The notes beneath the pieces are model-generated. The model worked only from the letters and a program-made list of their open reading frames with translations, had not been told where the DNA came from and did not search any database. From contig NZ_BAAACG010000006.1 in assembly GCF_039521385.1 (NCBI RefSeq), forward strand, positions 124,001 to 188,000: 64,000 nucleotides of DNA, in the 5' to 3' direction. The stretch comes from Clostridium_F oceanicum (GTDB taxonomy: Bacteria; Bacillota; Clostridia; Clostridiales; Clostridiaceae). A program made the position numbers and the translations under genes. Of this stretch, positions 10,124-18,035 are shown in pieces. Positions within the stretch are counted from its first letter, which is position 1. Each line of letters opens with the position of its first letter.

Positions 10124-10585
10124 ATGAGTAAAAGTAGTATAATGAAAGAATTAAGAAAAAATATTGTTCCTATAGTAGAAGAATTAGAATATGAATTATA
10201 TTTTATAGAATTAGTTAAAGAGGGAAAAGAAAATTTCCTTAGAATATATATAGATAACGATAAGGGTATATCATTAGATGACTGTGAAAAAGTTAGTAGA
10301 AGAGTGAGTGAACTTTTAGATGAAATTGACCCTATACCATATAGTTATTATTTAGAAGTATCTTCACCAGGAATAAGTAGAACATTACATACAGATAAAC
10401 ATTTAGAAAAGTATATAGGATATGAAATAACTATAAATTTATTTGCTCCTATAGATAAGAAGAAAAAGTTTGAAGGAAAACTATTAGAATTTGATAAGAG
10501 TGAAGTAAAGATAAGCGAAGAAGACAAAGAGGTAATAGTACCTAGAGAAAAAATTTCAAAGATCACATTAAAAGAAGAACTATAA
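10124..10585 (+). CDS. rimP: Ribosome maturation factor RimP
   Basis: A 153-aa protein needed for 30S subunit maturation, working with RimM, RbfA and IF2. The N-terminal alpha/beta domain carries the family pattern LEVSSPGISRTL (about residues 83-94), followed by the SH3-like C-terminal domain. ATG after AAGGAGG. First gene of the rimP-nusA-ylxR-L7Ae-infB-rbfA operon; nusA starts 20 nt downstream. Confidence 0.95.
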   Translation: MSKSSIMKELRKNIVPIVEELEYELYFIELVKEGKENFLRIYIDNDKGISLDDCEKVSRRVSELLDEIDPIPYSYYLEVSSPGISRTLHTDKHLEKYIGYEITINLFAPIDKKKKFEGKLLEFDKSEVKISEEDKEVIVPREKISKITLKEEL

Positions 10586-10605
10586 ATATAAGGAGGTTTA
10601 AAAAG

Positions 10606-11691
10606 GTGAACCAAGAATTTATTGAAGCATTAAAGGAAATAGTAAAGGAAAAAGGTATAAGTGAGGACCTTCTGTTTACAACAATTGAGGATGCTTTAGT
10701 TGCAGCTTACAAGAAAAATTATTATAAACATGCAGGTAATGGATATAATGTAAAAGTTACAATGGATAGAGAAAATGGAGAAATTCATGTATATGCACAA
10801 AAGAAAGTTGTTGAATTTGTAGAAGATGAAATTAACGAAATAAAACTAGAAGATGCAAGAGAAATTGATCCAAATTATGATTTAGAAGATACTATTAATA
10901 TAGAAGTAACTCCTAAAAAGTTTGGAAGAGTTGCAGCACAAGCAGCTAAGCAAGTAGTTGTTCAAAGAATAAAAGAAGAAGAAAGAAGAATAGTATATAA
11001 TGACTATATAGAAAGAGAAGAAGATATACTAACAGGAACAGTTTTAAGAAGAGATAAAGGAAATGTTCTAGTTAATATAGGAAAAACTGAAGCTGTACTT
11101 GGACCTAATGAACAAATTACAGGAGAAAGATATAATTTTAATGAAAAAATAAAATTATATGTTGTAGAAGTAAAAAATACTACAAAAGGACCTCAAGTTG
11201 TTATATCTAGAACTCATCCAGGACTTGTTAAGAGATTATTTGAACTTGAAGTTCCAGAAATATATAATGGAGTAGTAGAAATAAAAAGTATAGCAAGAGA
11301 AGCAGGTTCTAGAACAAAAATAGCTGTTCATTCAAATGATGAAAGTGTTGATCCTATGGGAGCATGTGTTGGTCCTAAAGGAATAAGAGTTCAAAACATA
11401 GTTAATGAACTTAAAAATGAAAAAATTGACATAATAAAATGGAGTAAACTACCAGAAGAATTTATAGCTAATTCTTTAAGTCCTGCAAAAGCTATTGATG
11501 TAGAAATAGATGAAGATAATAAATCTGCAAAGGTTGTAGTAGATGACAGTCAGCTATCTTTAGCAATAGGTAAAGAAGGCCAAAATGTAAGACTTGCGGC
11601 TAAACTTACAAGCTGGAAAATAGATATAAAAAGCAAATCTCAAGCAGATATGGCAAAAGAAAAAGAGGAAAATGATTTAGAAGTAGAATAA
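10606..11691 (+). CDS. nusA: Transcription termination/antitermination factor NusA
   Basis: Binds RNA polymerase and nascent RNA to control pausing, termination and antitermination. 361 aa, the short Gram-positive form without the C-terminal acidic repeats of E. coli. N-terminal polymerase-binding domain (1-125), S1 domain (about 133-200, starting ILTGTVLRRD), then two KH domains (DPMGACVGPKGIRVQNI near 246; SLAIGKEGQNVRLAAKL near 313). GTG start with AGGAGGT 9 nt upstream. Confidence 0.97.
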   Translation: MNQEFIEALKEIVKEKGISEDLLFTTIEDALVAAYKKNYYKHAGNGYNVKVTMDRENGEIHVYAQKKVVEFVEDEINEIKLEDAREIDPNYDLEDTINIEVTPKKFGRVAAQAAKQVVVQRIKEEERRIVYNDYIEREEDILTGTVLRRDKGNVLVNIGKTEAVLGPNEQITGERYNFNEKIKLYVVEVKNTTKGPQVVISRTHPGLVKRLFELEVPEIYNGVVEIKSIAREAGSRTKIAVHSNDESVDPMGACVGPKGIRVQNIVNELKNEKIDIIKWSKLPEEFIANSLSPAKAIDVEIDEDNKSAKVVVDDSQLSLAIGKEGQNVRLAAKLTSWKIDIKSKSQADMAKEKEENDLEVE

Positions 11692-11736
11692 TCCTAATGA
11701 TACTTACTAACTAAATATTAAAAGTAGGTGATTAGT

Positions 11737-12009
11737 ATGGTAAAAAAAAGAAAAATACCTTTAAGAATGTGTACTGGTTGCGGAGAATCAAAACCTAAAA
11801 AAGATCTTATAAGAGTAGTAAGAAGTAAAGAAGGAGAAATATCTGTAGATCTAACCGGTAAAAAATCCGGAAGAGGTGCATATATATGCAAGGATATTGA
11901 CTGCCTTAATAAAGCATATAAATCTAAGAGACTAGAGAGAAATCTAGAATCAAAAATAGATGAAGATGTTTACGAAAGATTGAGAGAAGAGATAAAAGAT
12001 GGAGAGTAA
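11737..12009 (+). CDS. ylxR: YlxR-family RNA-binding protein
   Basis: A small basic nucleic-acid-binding protein conserved between nusA and infB. Family features are R-x-C-x-G-C near the start (LRMCTGCG) and the GRGAYIC motif near residue 46. The ATG at 11737 is preferred over the GTG at 11728 because the AGGTG site then has a normal spacer; 90 aa. Its end overlaps the next gene by 11 nt, which suggests translational coupling. Confidence 0.9.
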   Translation: MVKKRKIPLRMCTGCGESKPKKDLIRVVRSKEGEISVDLTGKKSGRGAYICKDIDCLNKAYKSKRLERNLESKIDEDVYERLREEIKDGE

Positions 12010-12301
12010 GTTTTTTCAGTTTTTAGGTATTGTGAAAAAATCAGGAAACCTTGTAGAGGGTTATAATAAATGTGAAGAACATGTAGTTAGAAATAAAGTT
12101 AGTCTTGTTATACTTTCAGGTGAAGCATCTTTAAACACACAAAAAAAGTTTACTACAAAATGTAAACTTAATGAAATACCGCTGCTTAAAGATTATGATT
12201 CACAAAGACTTTCTGATGTTTTAGGAAGAGAAAGCATAAAAGTTTTAGCTGTAAAGGATAAGAATATGGCAAATAAACTTTTAGAATTAAGCAAGGCATA
12301 G
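11999..12301 (+). CDS. ylxQ: L7Ae/YlxQ-family ribosomal-like protein
   Basis: A 100-aa L7Ae/L30e/S12e-fold protein that binds kink-turn RNA in related families. The start shows the typical QFLGIVKKSGNLVEG pattern, then a hydrophobic core with LVILSGEAS. It overlaps ylxR and precedes infB, as in other Firmicutes. Exact role in the cell is not established. Confidence 0.9.
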   Translation: MESKFFQFLGIVKKSGNLVEGYNKCEEHVVRNKVSLVILSGEASLNTQKKFTTKCKLNEIPLLKDYDSQRLSDVLGRESIKVLAVKDKNMANKLLELSKA

Positions 12302-12365
12302 TGATATTTTTCTATGCCTAAAGAGTCGAATAACTAGCAATTATTAGTTTCGGGGGTGAACCAAT

Positions 12366-14378
12366 TTGGCAAAAGTAAGAATTTATGAATTAGCAAAAGA
12401 ATTAAATGTACCAAGTAAAAAACTTATAGAACTATTAAATGAAGAATTTAGTGTAAAAGTTAAAAATCATATGAGTGCTATAGAAGATGAAGATGCAGAT
12501 CTTATAAAAGAATTATTAGGCGGTAATAAAGAAGGAAATAATGAAGATGATGAAGAAGAAAAGCCTAAAAAAGCAGGAAAAAAATCTAATAAAGATGATA
12601 AAGAAAAAGACAACAGTGGCGTTATAACTATGAATTCAGAAACTATAACTGTAAAAGAAATATCAGAAAAATTAGATAAATCTTTTGCAGAAGTTATAAA
12701 AGAGTTAATGCTTATAGGTGTAATGGCATCTGTTAACCAAGAAATAAACTTTGAAATAGCAGAAAAATTAGCAAATAAATTTGATGTAGAATTAGTAAAA
12801 GAAGAAAAAGAAGAAGAAGAAGATATTGAAGAAATATTAAAAGAAGATGAAAGCGAAGAAAACTTAGTAAAAAGATATCCAATAGTTACTGTTATGGGTC
12901 ACGTTGACCATGGTAAAACTTCACTTTTAGATTCTATAAGAAAATCAGCTGTAACTTCTACAGAAGCTGGTGGAATAACTCAACATATAGGTGCTTATAA
13001 AGTTCCTGTAAATGGAGAATTCGTTACATTTTTAGATACTCCAGGCCATGCAGCATTTACAGCTATGAGAGCTAGAGGAGCTCAAGTTACAGATGTAGTT
13101 ATATTAGTAGTAGCTGCAGATGATGGAATAATGCCTCAAACTAAAGAAGCTATAAGTCACTGTAAAGCAGCTGGCGTTCCTATAATTGTTGCTATAAACA
13201 AAATAGATAGACCAGGAGCTAACATAGATAAAGTAAAACAAGAATTAACAGAGTATGAACTTATACCAGAAGATTGGGGCGGAGATACTGTATGCGTTCC
13301 AGTTTCAGCACATACTAAAGAAGGTATAGATGACCTTTTAGAAATGCTAGTTTTATCTTCAGAAATGTTAGAGCTAAAAGCAGATCCAACTAGAAAAGCA
13401 AAAGGAACTGTTGTAGAAGCTAAACTTGATAAAGGAAGAGGATCTGTTGCTACATTACTTGTACAAAATGGTACTTTAAGAGTAGGAGATTCTATAGTTG
13501 TAGGCTCTACATATGGTAGAATAAGAGCAATGTTTAATGACAAACGTCAAAAGATTAAATCAGCAGGTCCTTCTACTCCAGTAGAAATACTTGGATTATC
13601 AGAAGTTCCAGAAGCAGGAGATAAATTCTATCAAGTAAAAGATGAAAAAACTGCAAGAGAAATAGCTAATAAGAGAAAAGAAAAATTAAGAGATGAATAT
13701 TTACAATCAACTCATAAAGTTTCTTTAGAAGATTTATATAATCAAATTCAAGAAGGAACTGTTAAAGAACTTGGTTTAATTGTAAAAGCAGACGTACAAG
13801 GTTCTGTAGAAGCTTTAAAACAATCTTTAGAAAAACTTTCTACAGAAGAAGTAAAAGTTAGAGTTATCCATGGTGGCGTAGGTGCTGTAAATGAAACAGA
13901 TGTTACACTTGCAACTGCATCTAATGCTATAATATTAGGATTTAATGTAAGACCAGATAATAATGCTCTAGCAGCTTCTGAAAAAGAAGAAGTTGAAATT
14001 AAAACATATAGAGTTATATATGATGCTATAGATGATATAAAATCTGCTATGATAGGTATGTTAGAACCTGAATATAGAGAAAATGTTATAGGAAACGCTG
14101 AAGTTAGAAAAGTATATAAAATATCTAGCGTAGGAACTATAGCAGGAGCTTATGTTCAAAACGGTAAATTAGCTAGAAATAGTAGTGTAAGAGTTATAAG
14201 AGATGGAATAGTAATATTTGAATCAGAACTTGCATCTTTAAAGAGATTTAAAGATGATGCAAAAGAAGTTGCACAAGGATATGAATGTGGATTTAGCGTT
14301 GAAAAATTCAACGATTTAAAAGAAGGCGACGTTATAGAAGCTTATGTTATGGAAGAAATAAAGAAAGATAAACTATAA
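12366..14378 (+). CDS. infB: Translation initiation factor IF-2
   Basis: A GTPase that places initiator fMet-tRNA on the 30S subunit. 670 aa, the short clostridial form. It has two small N-terminal IF2_N domains (around 1-50 and 90-140) joined by an acidic/lysine-rich linker. The G domain has GHVDHGKTS near 178, DTPGHAAF and NKID motifs, followed by beta-barrel domains. Start is TTG at 12366, preceded by GGGGGTGA with a 7-8 nt spacer; no better in-frame start is visible. Confidence 0.97.
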   Translation: MAKVRIYELAKELNVPSKKLIELLNEEFSVKVKNHMSAIEDEDADLIKELLGGNKEGNNEDDEEEKPKKAGKKSNKDDKEKDNSGVITMNSETITVKEISEKLDKSFAEVIKELMLIGVMASVNQEINFEIAEKLANKFDVELVKEEKEEEEDIEEILKEDESEENLVKRYPIVTVMGHVDHGKTSLLDSIRKSAVTSTEAGGITQHIGAYKVPVNGEFVTFLDTPGHAAFTAMRARGAQVTDVVILVVAADDGIMPQTKEAISHCKAAGVPIIVAINKIDRPGANIDKVKQELTEYELIPEDWGGDTVCVPVSAHTKEGIDDLLEMLVLSSEMLELKADPTRKAKGTVVEAKLDKGRGSVATLLVQNGTLRVGDSIVVGSTYGRIRAMFNDKRQKIKSAGPSTPVEILGLSEVPEAGDKFYQVKDEKTAREIANKRKEKLRDEYLQSTHKVSLEDLYNQIQEGTVKELGLIVKADVQGSVEALKQSLEKLSTEEVKVRVIHGGVGAVNETDVTLATASNAIILGFNVRPDNNALAASEKEEVEIKTYRVIYDAIDDIKSAMIGMLEPEYRENVIGNAEVRKVYKISSVGTIAGAYVQNGKLARNSSVRVIRDGIVIFESELASLKRFKDDAKEVAQGYECGFSVEKFNDLKEGDVIEAYVMEEIKKDKL

Positions 14379-14407
14379 TTTCTGCATTATATAAAGGAGT
14401 GGTATAC

Positions 14408-14770
14408 GTGGCTAATTATAGATCTGGTAGAATTAACGAAGAGATGAAAAAAGAAGTAAGTAATATAATTCAAAATAAAATAAAAGATCCAAGATTAAGT
14501 GCTATGGTAAGCGTAACTGGAGTAGATGTAACTAAAGATTTAAGTTATGCTAAAGTTTATGTAAGTATTTTTGGAAGTGAAACATCTAAAGAACAATCCT
14601 TAGAAGCTTTAAAAAGTTCTGTAGGGTTTATAAGAAAAGAAGTAGGTAAAAAAGTAAAATTAAGATGTACACCAAAAATAATAATAGAATTAGATGAAAG
14701 CATTGAAAAAGGCATGCATATAGATAAGATCCTTGATGAAATAAAGGAGAACAAAAAGCATGATAATTAA
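14408..14770 (+). CDS. rbfA: Ribosome-binding factor A
   Basis: A single KH-like-domain protein required for 16S rRNA processing and cold adaptation. Family pattern ANYRSGRINEEMKKEVSNII at the start and SVTGVDVTKDLSYAKVYVS in the middle. The GTG at 14408 has GGAG with an 8-nt spacer and fits the family N terminus; a GTG 9 nt upstream would overlap the ribosome site. 120 aa. Its end overlaps the next gene by 11 nt. Confidence 0.93.
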   Translation: MANYRSGRINEEMKKEVSNIIQNKIKDPRLSAMVSVTGVDVTKDLSYAKVYVSIFGSETSKEQSLEALKSSVGFIRKEVGKKVKLRCTPKIIIELDESIEKGMHIDKILDEIKENKKHDN

Positions 14771-15722
14771 TGACATTTTAAACAAGATAATGGAGAGTAA
14801 TAATATAAATATTACTTTCCATACATCTCCTGATGGAGATTCTTTAGGAAGTGCATTAGCTCTTTATCAAGGGATAAAGAACTTAGGGAAAAAAGTTGAT
14901 ATACTTTCTAAGGAAGATATGCCAAAGACTTTTAAGTTTTTACCTTTCTCTAATAAAATAGATGGTAAAAATTATAAAGTAAAAGAAGATGTAGATTGTG
15001 TAATTGTTTTAGATTGTGGAAATGTTGAAAGAATAAATGCAGAATTAGATTTAGAAAATAGAAACTATTTTTTAATGAACATAGACCATCATATGTCCAA
15101 TGAGTTTTATGGAGATTTAAATTATGTAAATACCGATGCAGCAGCAGTATCAGAAAGTGTTTATGAAATATTAAAAACTTTAAAGGTTACTATAGATAAA
15201 GATATAGCAAAGTGTTTATATACATCAATTATAACGGACACAGGGTCTTTTAGATATCCATCTACTACGGAAAATACTCATAAGGTAGCTGGAAATCTTA
15301 TAAATACTGGGGTGGATTTTAGCTCTATTCATAGAGAAATATATGAAAATAAAGATTTTACAAGATTAAAACTATACGGAAAAGTTTTTGAAGAAATGAA
15401 ACTTGTAGATGAAAAAATTTGTGTAATGAAAATTACTTACTCTATGTTAAAAGAAATTGGTTTAGAGGAAGCTAAGGATACTTCTGATGTTATTTCTATG
15501 GGAATGCAGGTTGGATCTGTAGAAGCTTCAGTTTTACTTAAAGAAGCAGAAGAAGGTATAAAAATTAGCTTAAGATCTAAAAAATTTGTAGATGTAAGAA
15601 AAGTAGCAGAAAAATTTTCTGGAGGAGGACATGTAAGAGCCTCAGGAGCATATGTTAAAGGAAAAACTTTACATGAAGTAGAAAAAATGATTATTGAATC
15701 TATAAAAGAAGAGTTGATATAA
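14760..15722 (+). CDS. nrnA: DHH-family nanoRNase / pAp phosphatase
   Basis: Degrades very short RNAs (2-5 nt) and dephosphorylates 3'-phosphoadenosine 5'-phosphate. It is a DHH/DHHA1 protein of normal length (320 aa). HTSPDGDSLGSA near residue 22, VLDCGN near 87, the DHH motif (NIDHHMSN) near 110, and the DHHA1 substrate motif GGGHVRASGA near 288. It is coupled to rbfA by overlap and ends 1 nt before truB, the common Firmicute arrangement. Confidence 0.93.
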   Translation: MIINDILNKIMESNNINITFHTSPDGDSLGSALALYQGIKNLGKKVDILSKEDMPKTFKFLPFSNKIDGKNYKVKEDVDCVIVLDCGNVERINAELDLENRNYFLMNIDHHMSNEFYGDLNYVNTDAAAVSESVYEILKTLKVTIDKDIAKCLYTSIITDTGSFRYPSTTENTHKVAGNLINTGVDFSSIHREIYENKDFTRLKLYGKVFEEMKLVDEKICVMKITYSMLKEIGLEEAKDTSDVISMGMQVGSVEASVLLKEAEEGIKISLRSKKFVDVRKVAEKFSGGGHVRASGAYVKGKTLHEVEKMIIESIKEELI

Positions 15723-15723
15723 T

Positions 15724-16593
15724 ATGAATGGTGTAATAAATATACTAAAACCTTCAGGAATAAGTTCTTTTGATGTAGTAAGAAAAGTTAGAAAAATAGT
15801 TAAGCAAAAGAAAGTAGGGCACACTGGTACCTTAGATCCATTAGCATCAGGGGTTCTTCCTATATGTGTAGGTAAAGGGACTAAAATTTCTGATTATTTA
15901 ATGAAAGATAAAAAAATCTATAGAGTAGAAATGAAGCTTGGAACTGTTACTGATACCTATGATAGGGAAGGTAAAGTTATAGATGAAAATGATGTAAATC
16001 TTTCAAAAGAAGAAGTTATAGAAGCTATAAAAAATTATATAGGGGAAATAGATCAAGTACCACCTATGTATTCTGCTATAAAAGTTAACGGTAAAAAACT
16101 TTATGAATTAGCTAGAAAAGGAATAGAGATAGAAAGAAAATCTAGAAAGATTAATATATATTCTATTAACATATTAAGTGTAGATTTACCTTATATAGTT
16201 TTTGATGTTAAATGTTCAAAGGGGACTTATATAAGAAGTTTATGCTATGATATAGGAAGAGACTTAAAATGTGGAGCTGTTATGTGGAATCTTCAAAGAT
16301 TAGAAACGGGAGAATTTAACATAAAAGATGCTATAGAACTTCAAAAGTTAGATGAAAATAATGTAGAAGATTATTTAATTCCTATAGATGTAGCTTTAAG
16401 TTTATATGATAAAATATTTATAGATGAAAGATTTGAAAAGCATCTATTAAATGGTGTAACACTTAAAGATAGAAGTATAATAGAAAATATAGAAGAAGAT
16501 AAGTTATTTAGAACATATTTAACTAACGATAAATTTGTTGGGTTAGGTATGAAAGATAAAAGAGGATTTAAAATATATAAGATGTTAATTTAG
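15724..16593 (+). CDS. truB: tRNA pseudouridine-55 synthase
   Basis: Converts U55 in the T-loop of tRNAs to pseudouridine. The catalytic aspartate is in HTGTLDPLASGVLP (about residues 37-50). KPSGISSFDVVRKVR at the start and VPPMYSAIKVNGKKLYELAR near 118 are further family blocks. 289 aa. It lies tightly between nrnA and ribF. Confidence 0.96.
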   Translation: MNGVINILKPSGISSFDVVRKVRKIVKQKKVGHTGTLDPLASGVLPICVGKGTKISDYLMKDKKIYRVEMKLGTVTDTYDREGKVIDENDVNLSKEEVIEAIKNYIGEIDQVPPMYSAIKVNGKKLYELARKGIEIERKSRKINIYSINILSVDLPYIVFDVKCSKGTYIRSLCYDIGRDLKCGAVMWNLQRLETGEFNIKDAIELQKLDENNVEDYLIPIDVALSLYDKIFIDERFEKHLLNGVTLKDRSIIENIEEDKLFRTYLTNDKFVGLGMKDKRGFKIYKMLI

Positions 16594-16604
16594 GAGAATA
16601 TATT

Positions 16605-17552
16605 ATGGTTATAGAAGATAATTTTACTAAAAAATTAGATTATAATACTTTTATTGCCTTAGGCAGTTTTGATGGAATTCATAGAGGTCATCAAAAACTT
16701 ATAGAGCAAGCTGTAAAACTAGCTAAAAAATATGATTCTAAAAGTATGGTGTTAACCTTTAAGGAACATCCTTTAAATACAATAAATAAAGAAGCTGCTC
16801 CTAAAATTATACTAGATAATAAGATGAAATCAGAAATACTTAAAAAACAAGGAATAGATATAGTAAATTATATAAATTTTAATAAAGATTATATGGAGAT
16901 GTCTCCTGAAGAATTTATAACAAATATAATTAGATTTTATAATGCTAAAGGTATAGTTGTAGGATTTAACTTTAGATTTGGATATAAAAATTTAGGTGAC
17001 GTAGGACTTCTTAAAAAATTAAGTGAAAAATTAAACTTTAAACTTAAGATAGTAGAGCCTGTAACTTATAAAAACGAAGTGGTAAGTAGCTCTAGAATAA
17101 GACATGCCATAGCTCAAGAAGGAAACATGAGAAAAGCTAATGAAATGCTTTCAAAATGTTATACTTTAAGGGGAGTTGTTAAAAAAGGAAAGCAACTAGG
17201 TAGAACCTGGGGGTTTCCTACAGTTAATTTAAGTTATGATAATAAGTATATACTTCCAAGAGGAGGGGTATACTATACATTGGTAGAATATCATAATAAT
17301 GTATATCAAGGGATAACTAATGTAGGATATAATCCTACTTTAGATGATGGTAAATTAAGCATAGAAACTCATATGTTAGGTTTTGATAAAGATATATATG
17401 GGGCAAAGATAGCTATAAAATTTATAAAAAAAATAAGAGAAGAAAAGAAATTTGCTTCTACAGATGAATTAGCTTCTCAGTTAGAGAAAGATAAAAACTA
17501 TGCTCTATCCCAAAAATATAAATTGAATTGTGATAAATTAATTTACAAGTAA
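16605..17552 (+). CDS. ribF: Bifunctional riboflavin kinase / FAD synthetase
   Basis: Makes FMN and then FAD from riboflavin. N-terminal nucleotidyltransferase half with the GSFDGIHRGHQ motif (about 22-32) and SSRIRHAIAQ near 162; C-terminal riboflavin-kinase half starting near 185 with GKQLGRTWGFPTVNL. 315 aa, normal. Last gene of the run before the separately promoted rpsO. Confidence 0.96.
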   Translation: MVIEDNFTKKLDYNTFIALGSFDGIHRGHQKLIEQAVKLAKKYDSKSMVLTFKEHPLNTINKEAAPKIILDNKMKSEILKKQGIDIVNYINFNKDYMEMSPEEFITNIIRFYNAKGIVVGFNFRFGYKNLGDVGLLKKLSEKLNFKLKIVEPVTYKNEVVSSSRIRHAIAQEGNMRKANEMLSKCYTLRGVVKKGKQLGRTWGFPTVNLSYDNKYILPRGGVYYTLVEYHNNVYQGITNVGYNPTLDDGKLSIETHMLGFDKDIYGAKIAIKFIKKIREEKKFASTDELASQLEKDKNYALSQKYKLNCDKLIYK

Positions 17553-17652
17553 AAGTTAATTTGTTATAATTGTGGAGTGAACCTTATGCTAAGAATACTG
17601 AACGCCGACGGTACTCTTGGAATAGGGAGATAAACAATTTGGAGGTGCACTT
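17553..17652 (+). promoter_or_regulatory. Promoter and structured leader of rpsO
   Basis: A TATAAT (17565-17570) is followed by a roughly 75-nt leader. CCTTATGCTAAGA around 17583-17595 can pair with TCTTGGAATAGGG around 17618-17630, with a GCCGACGGTAC loop region between. S15 commonly represses its own mRNA through such leaders in bacteria, so this is a candidate S15 autoregulatory element; the assignment is inferred from position and pairing. Confidence 0.5.
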
Positions 17653-17916
17653 ATGAATAAGGCAAAAAAACAAGAAATAATGACTAAACATGCAAGACAT
17701 GAAGGAGATACAGGTTCTCCAGAAGTACAAATAGCATTACTTACAGAAAGAATTAATCATTTAAACAGCCATTTAAAAATGCATAAAAAAGATCATCACT
17801 CAAGAAGAGGTCTTTTAATGATGGTTGGTAAAAGAAGAGGTCTTCTTAACTACTTAATTAATACAGATATCCACAGATATCGTGCTATTATAAAAGAATT
17901 AGGTTTAAGAAAGTAA
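17653..17916 (+). CDS. rpsO: 30S ribosomal protein S15
   Basis: An 87-aa S15 binding the central domain of 16S rRNA. Family blocks: GDTGSPEVQIALLTERI near 18-34, HHSRRGLLMMVGKRRGLLNYL near 47-67. GGAGGTG precedes the ATG. A strong terminator follows, and pnp lies next, as in most bacteria. Confidence 0.98.
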   Translation: MNKAKKQEIMTKHARHEGDTGSPEVQIALLTERINHLNSHLKMHKKDHHSRRGLLMMVGKRRGLLNYLINTDIHRYRAIIKELGLRK

Positions 17917-17921
17917 GATAC

Positions 17922-17950
17922 TAGAGCGGCTAAGACCGCTCTATTATTTT
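17922..17950 (+). terminator. Terminator after rpsO
   Basis: TAGAGCGG (17922-17929) pairs with CCGCTCTA (17936-17943) around CTAAGA, followed by a T-rich tail. It may be partly read through into pnp. Confidence 0.8.
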
Positions 17951-18035
17951 AAGAAAAGTTTTAAAGAATATTATGTTATTTATATAGTGATAATAATATT
18001 AATAAATTAGTTATATATCGAGAGGAGGTAAGCGC

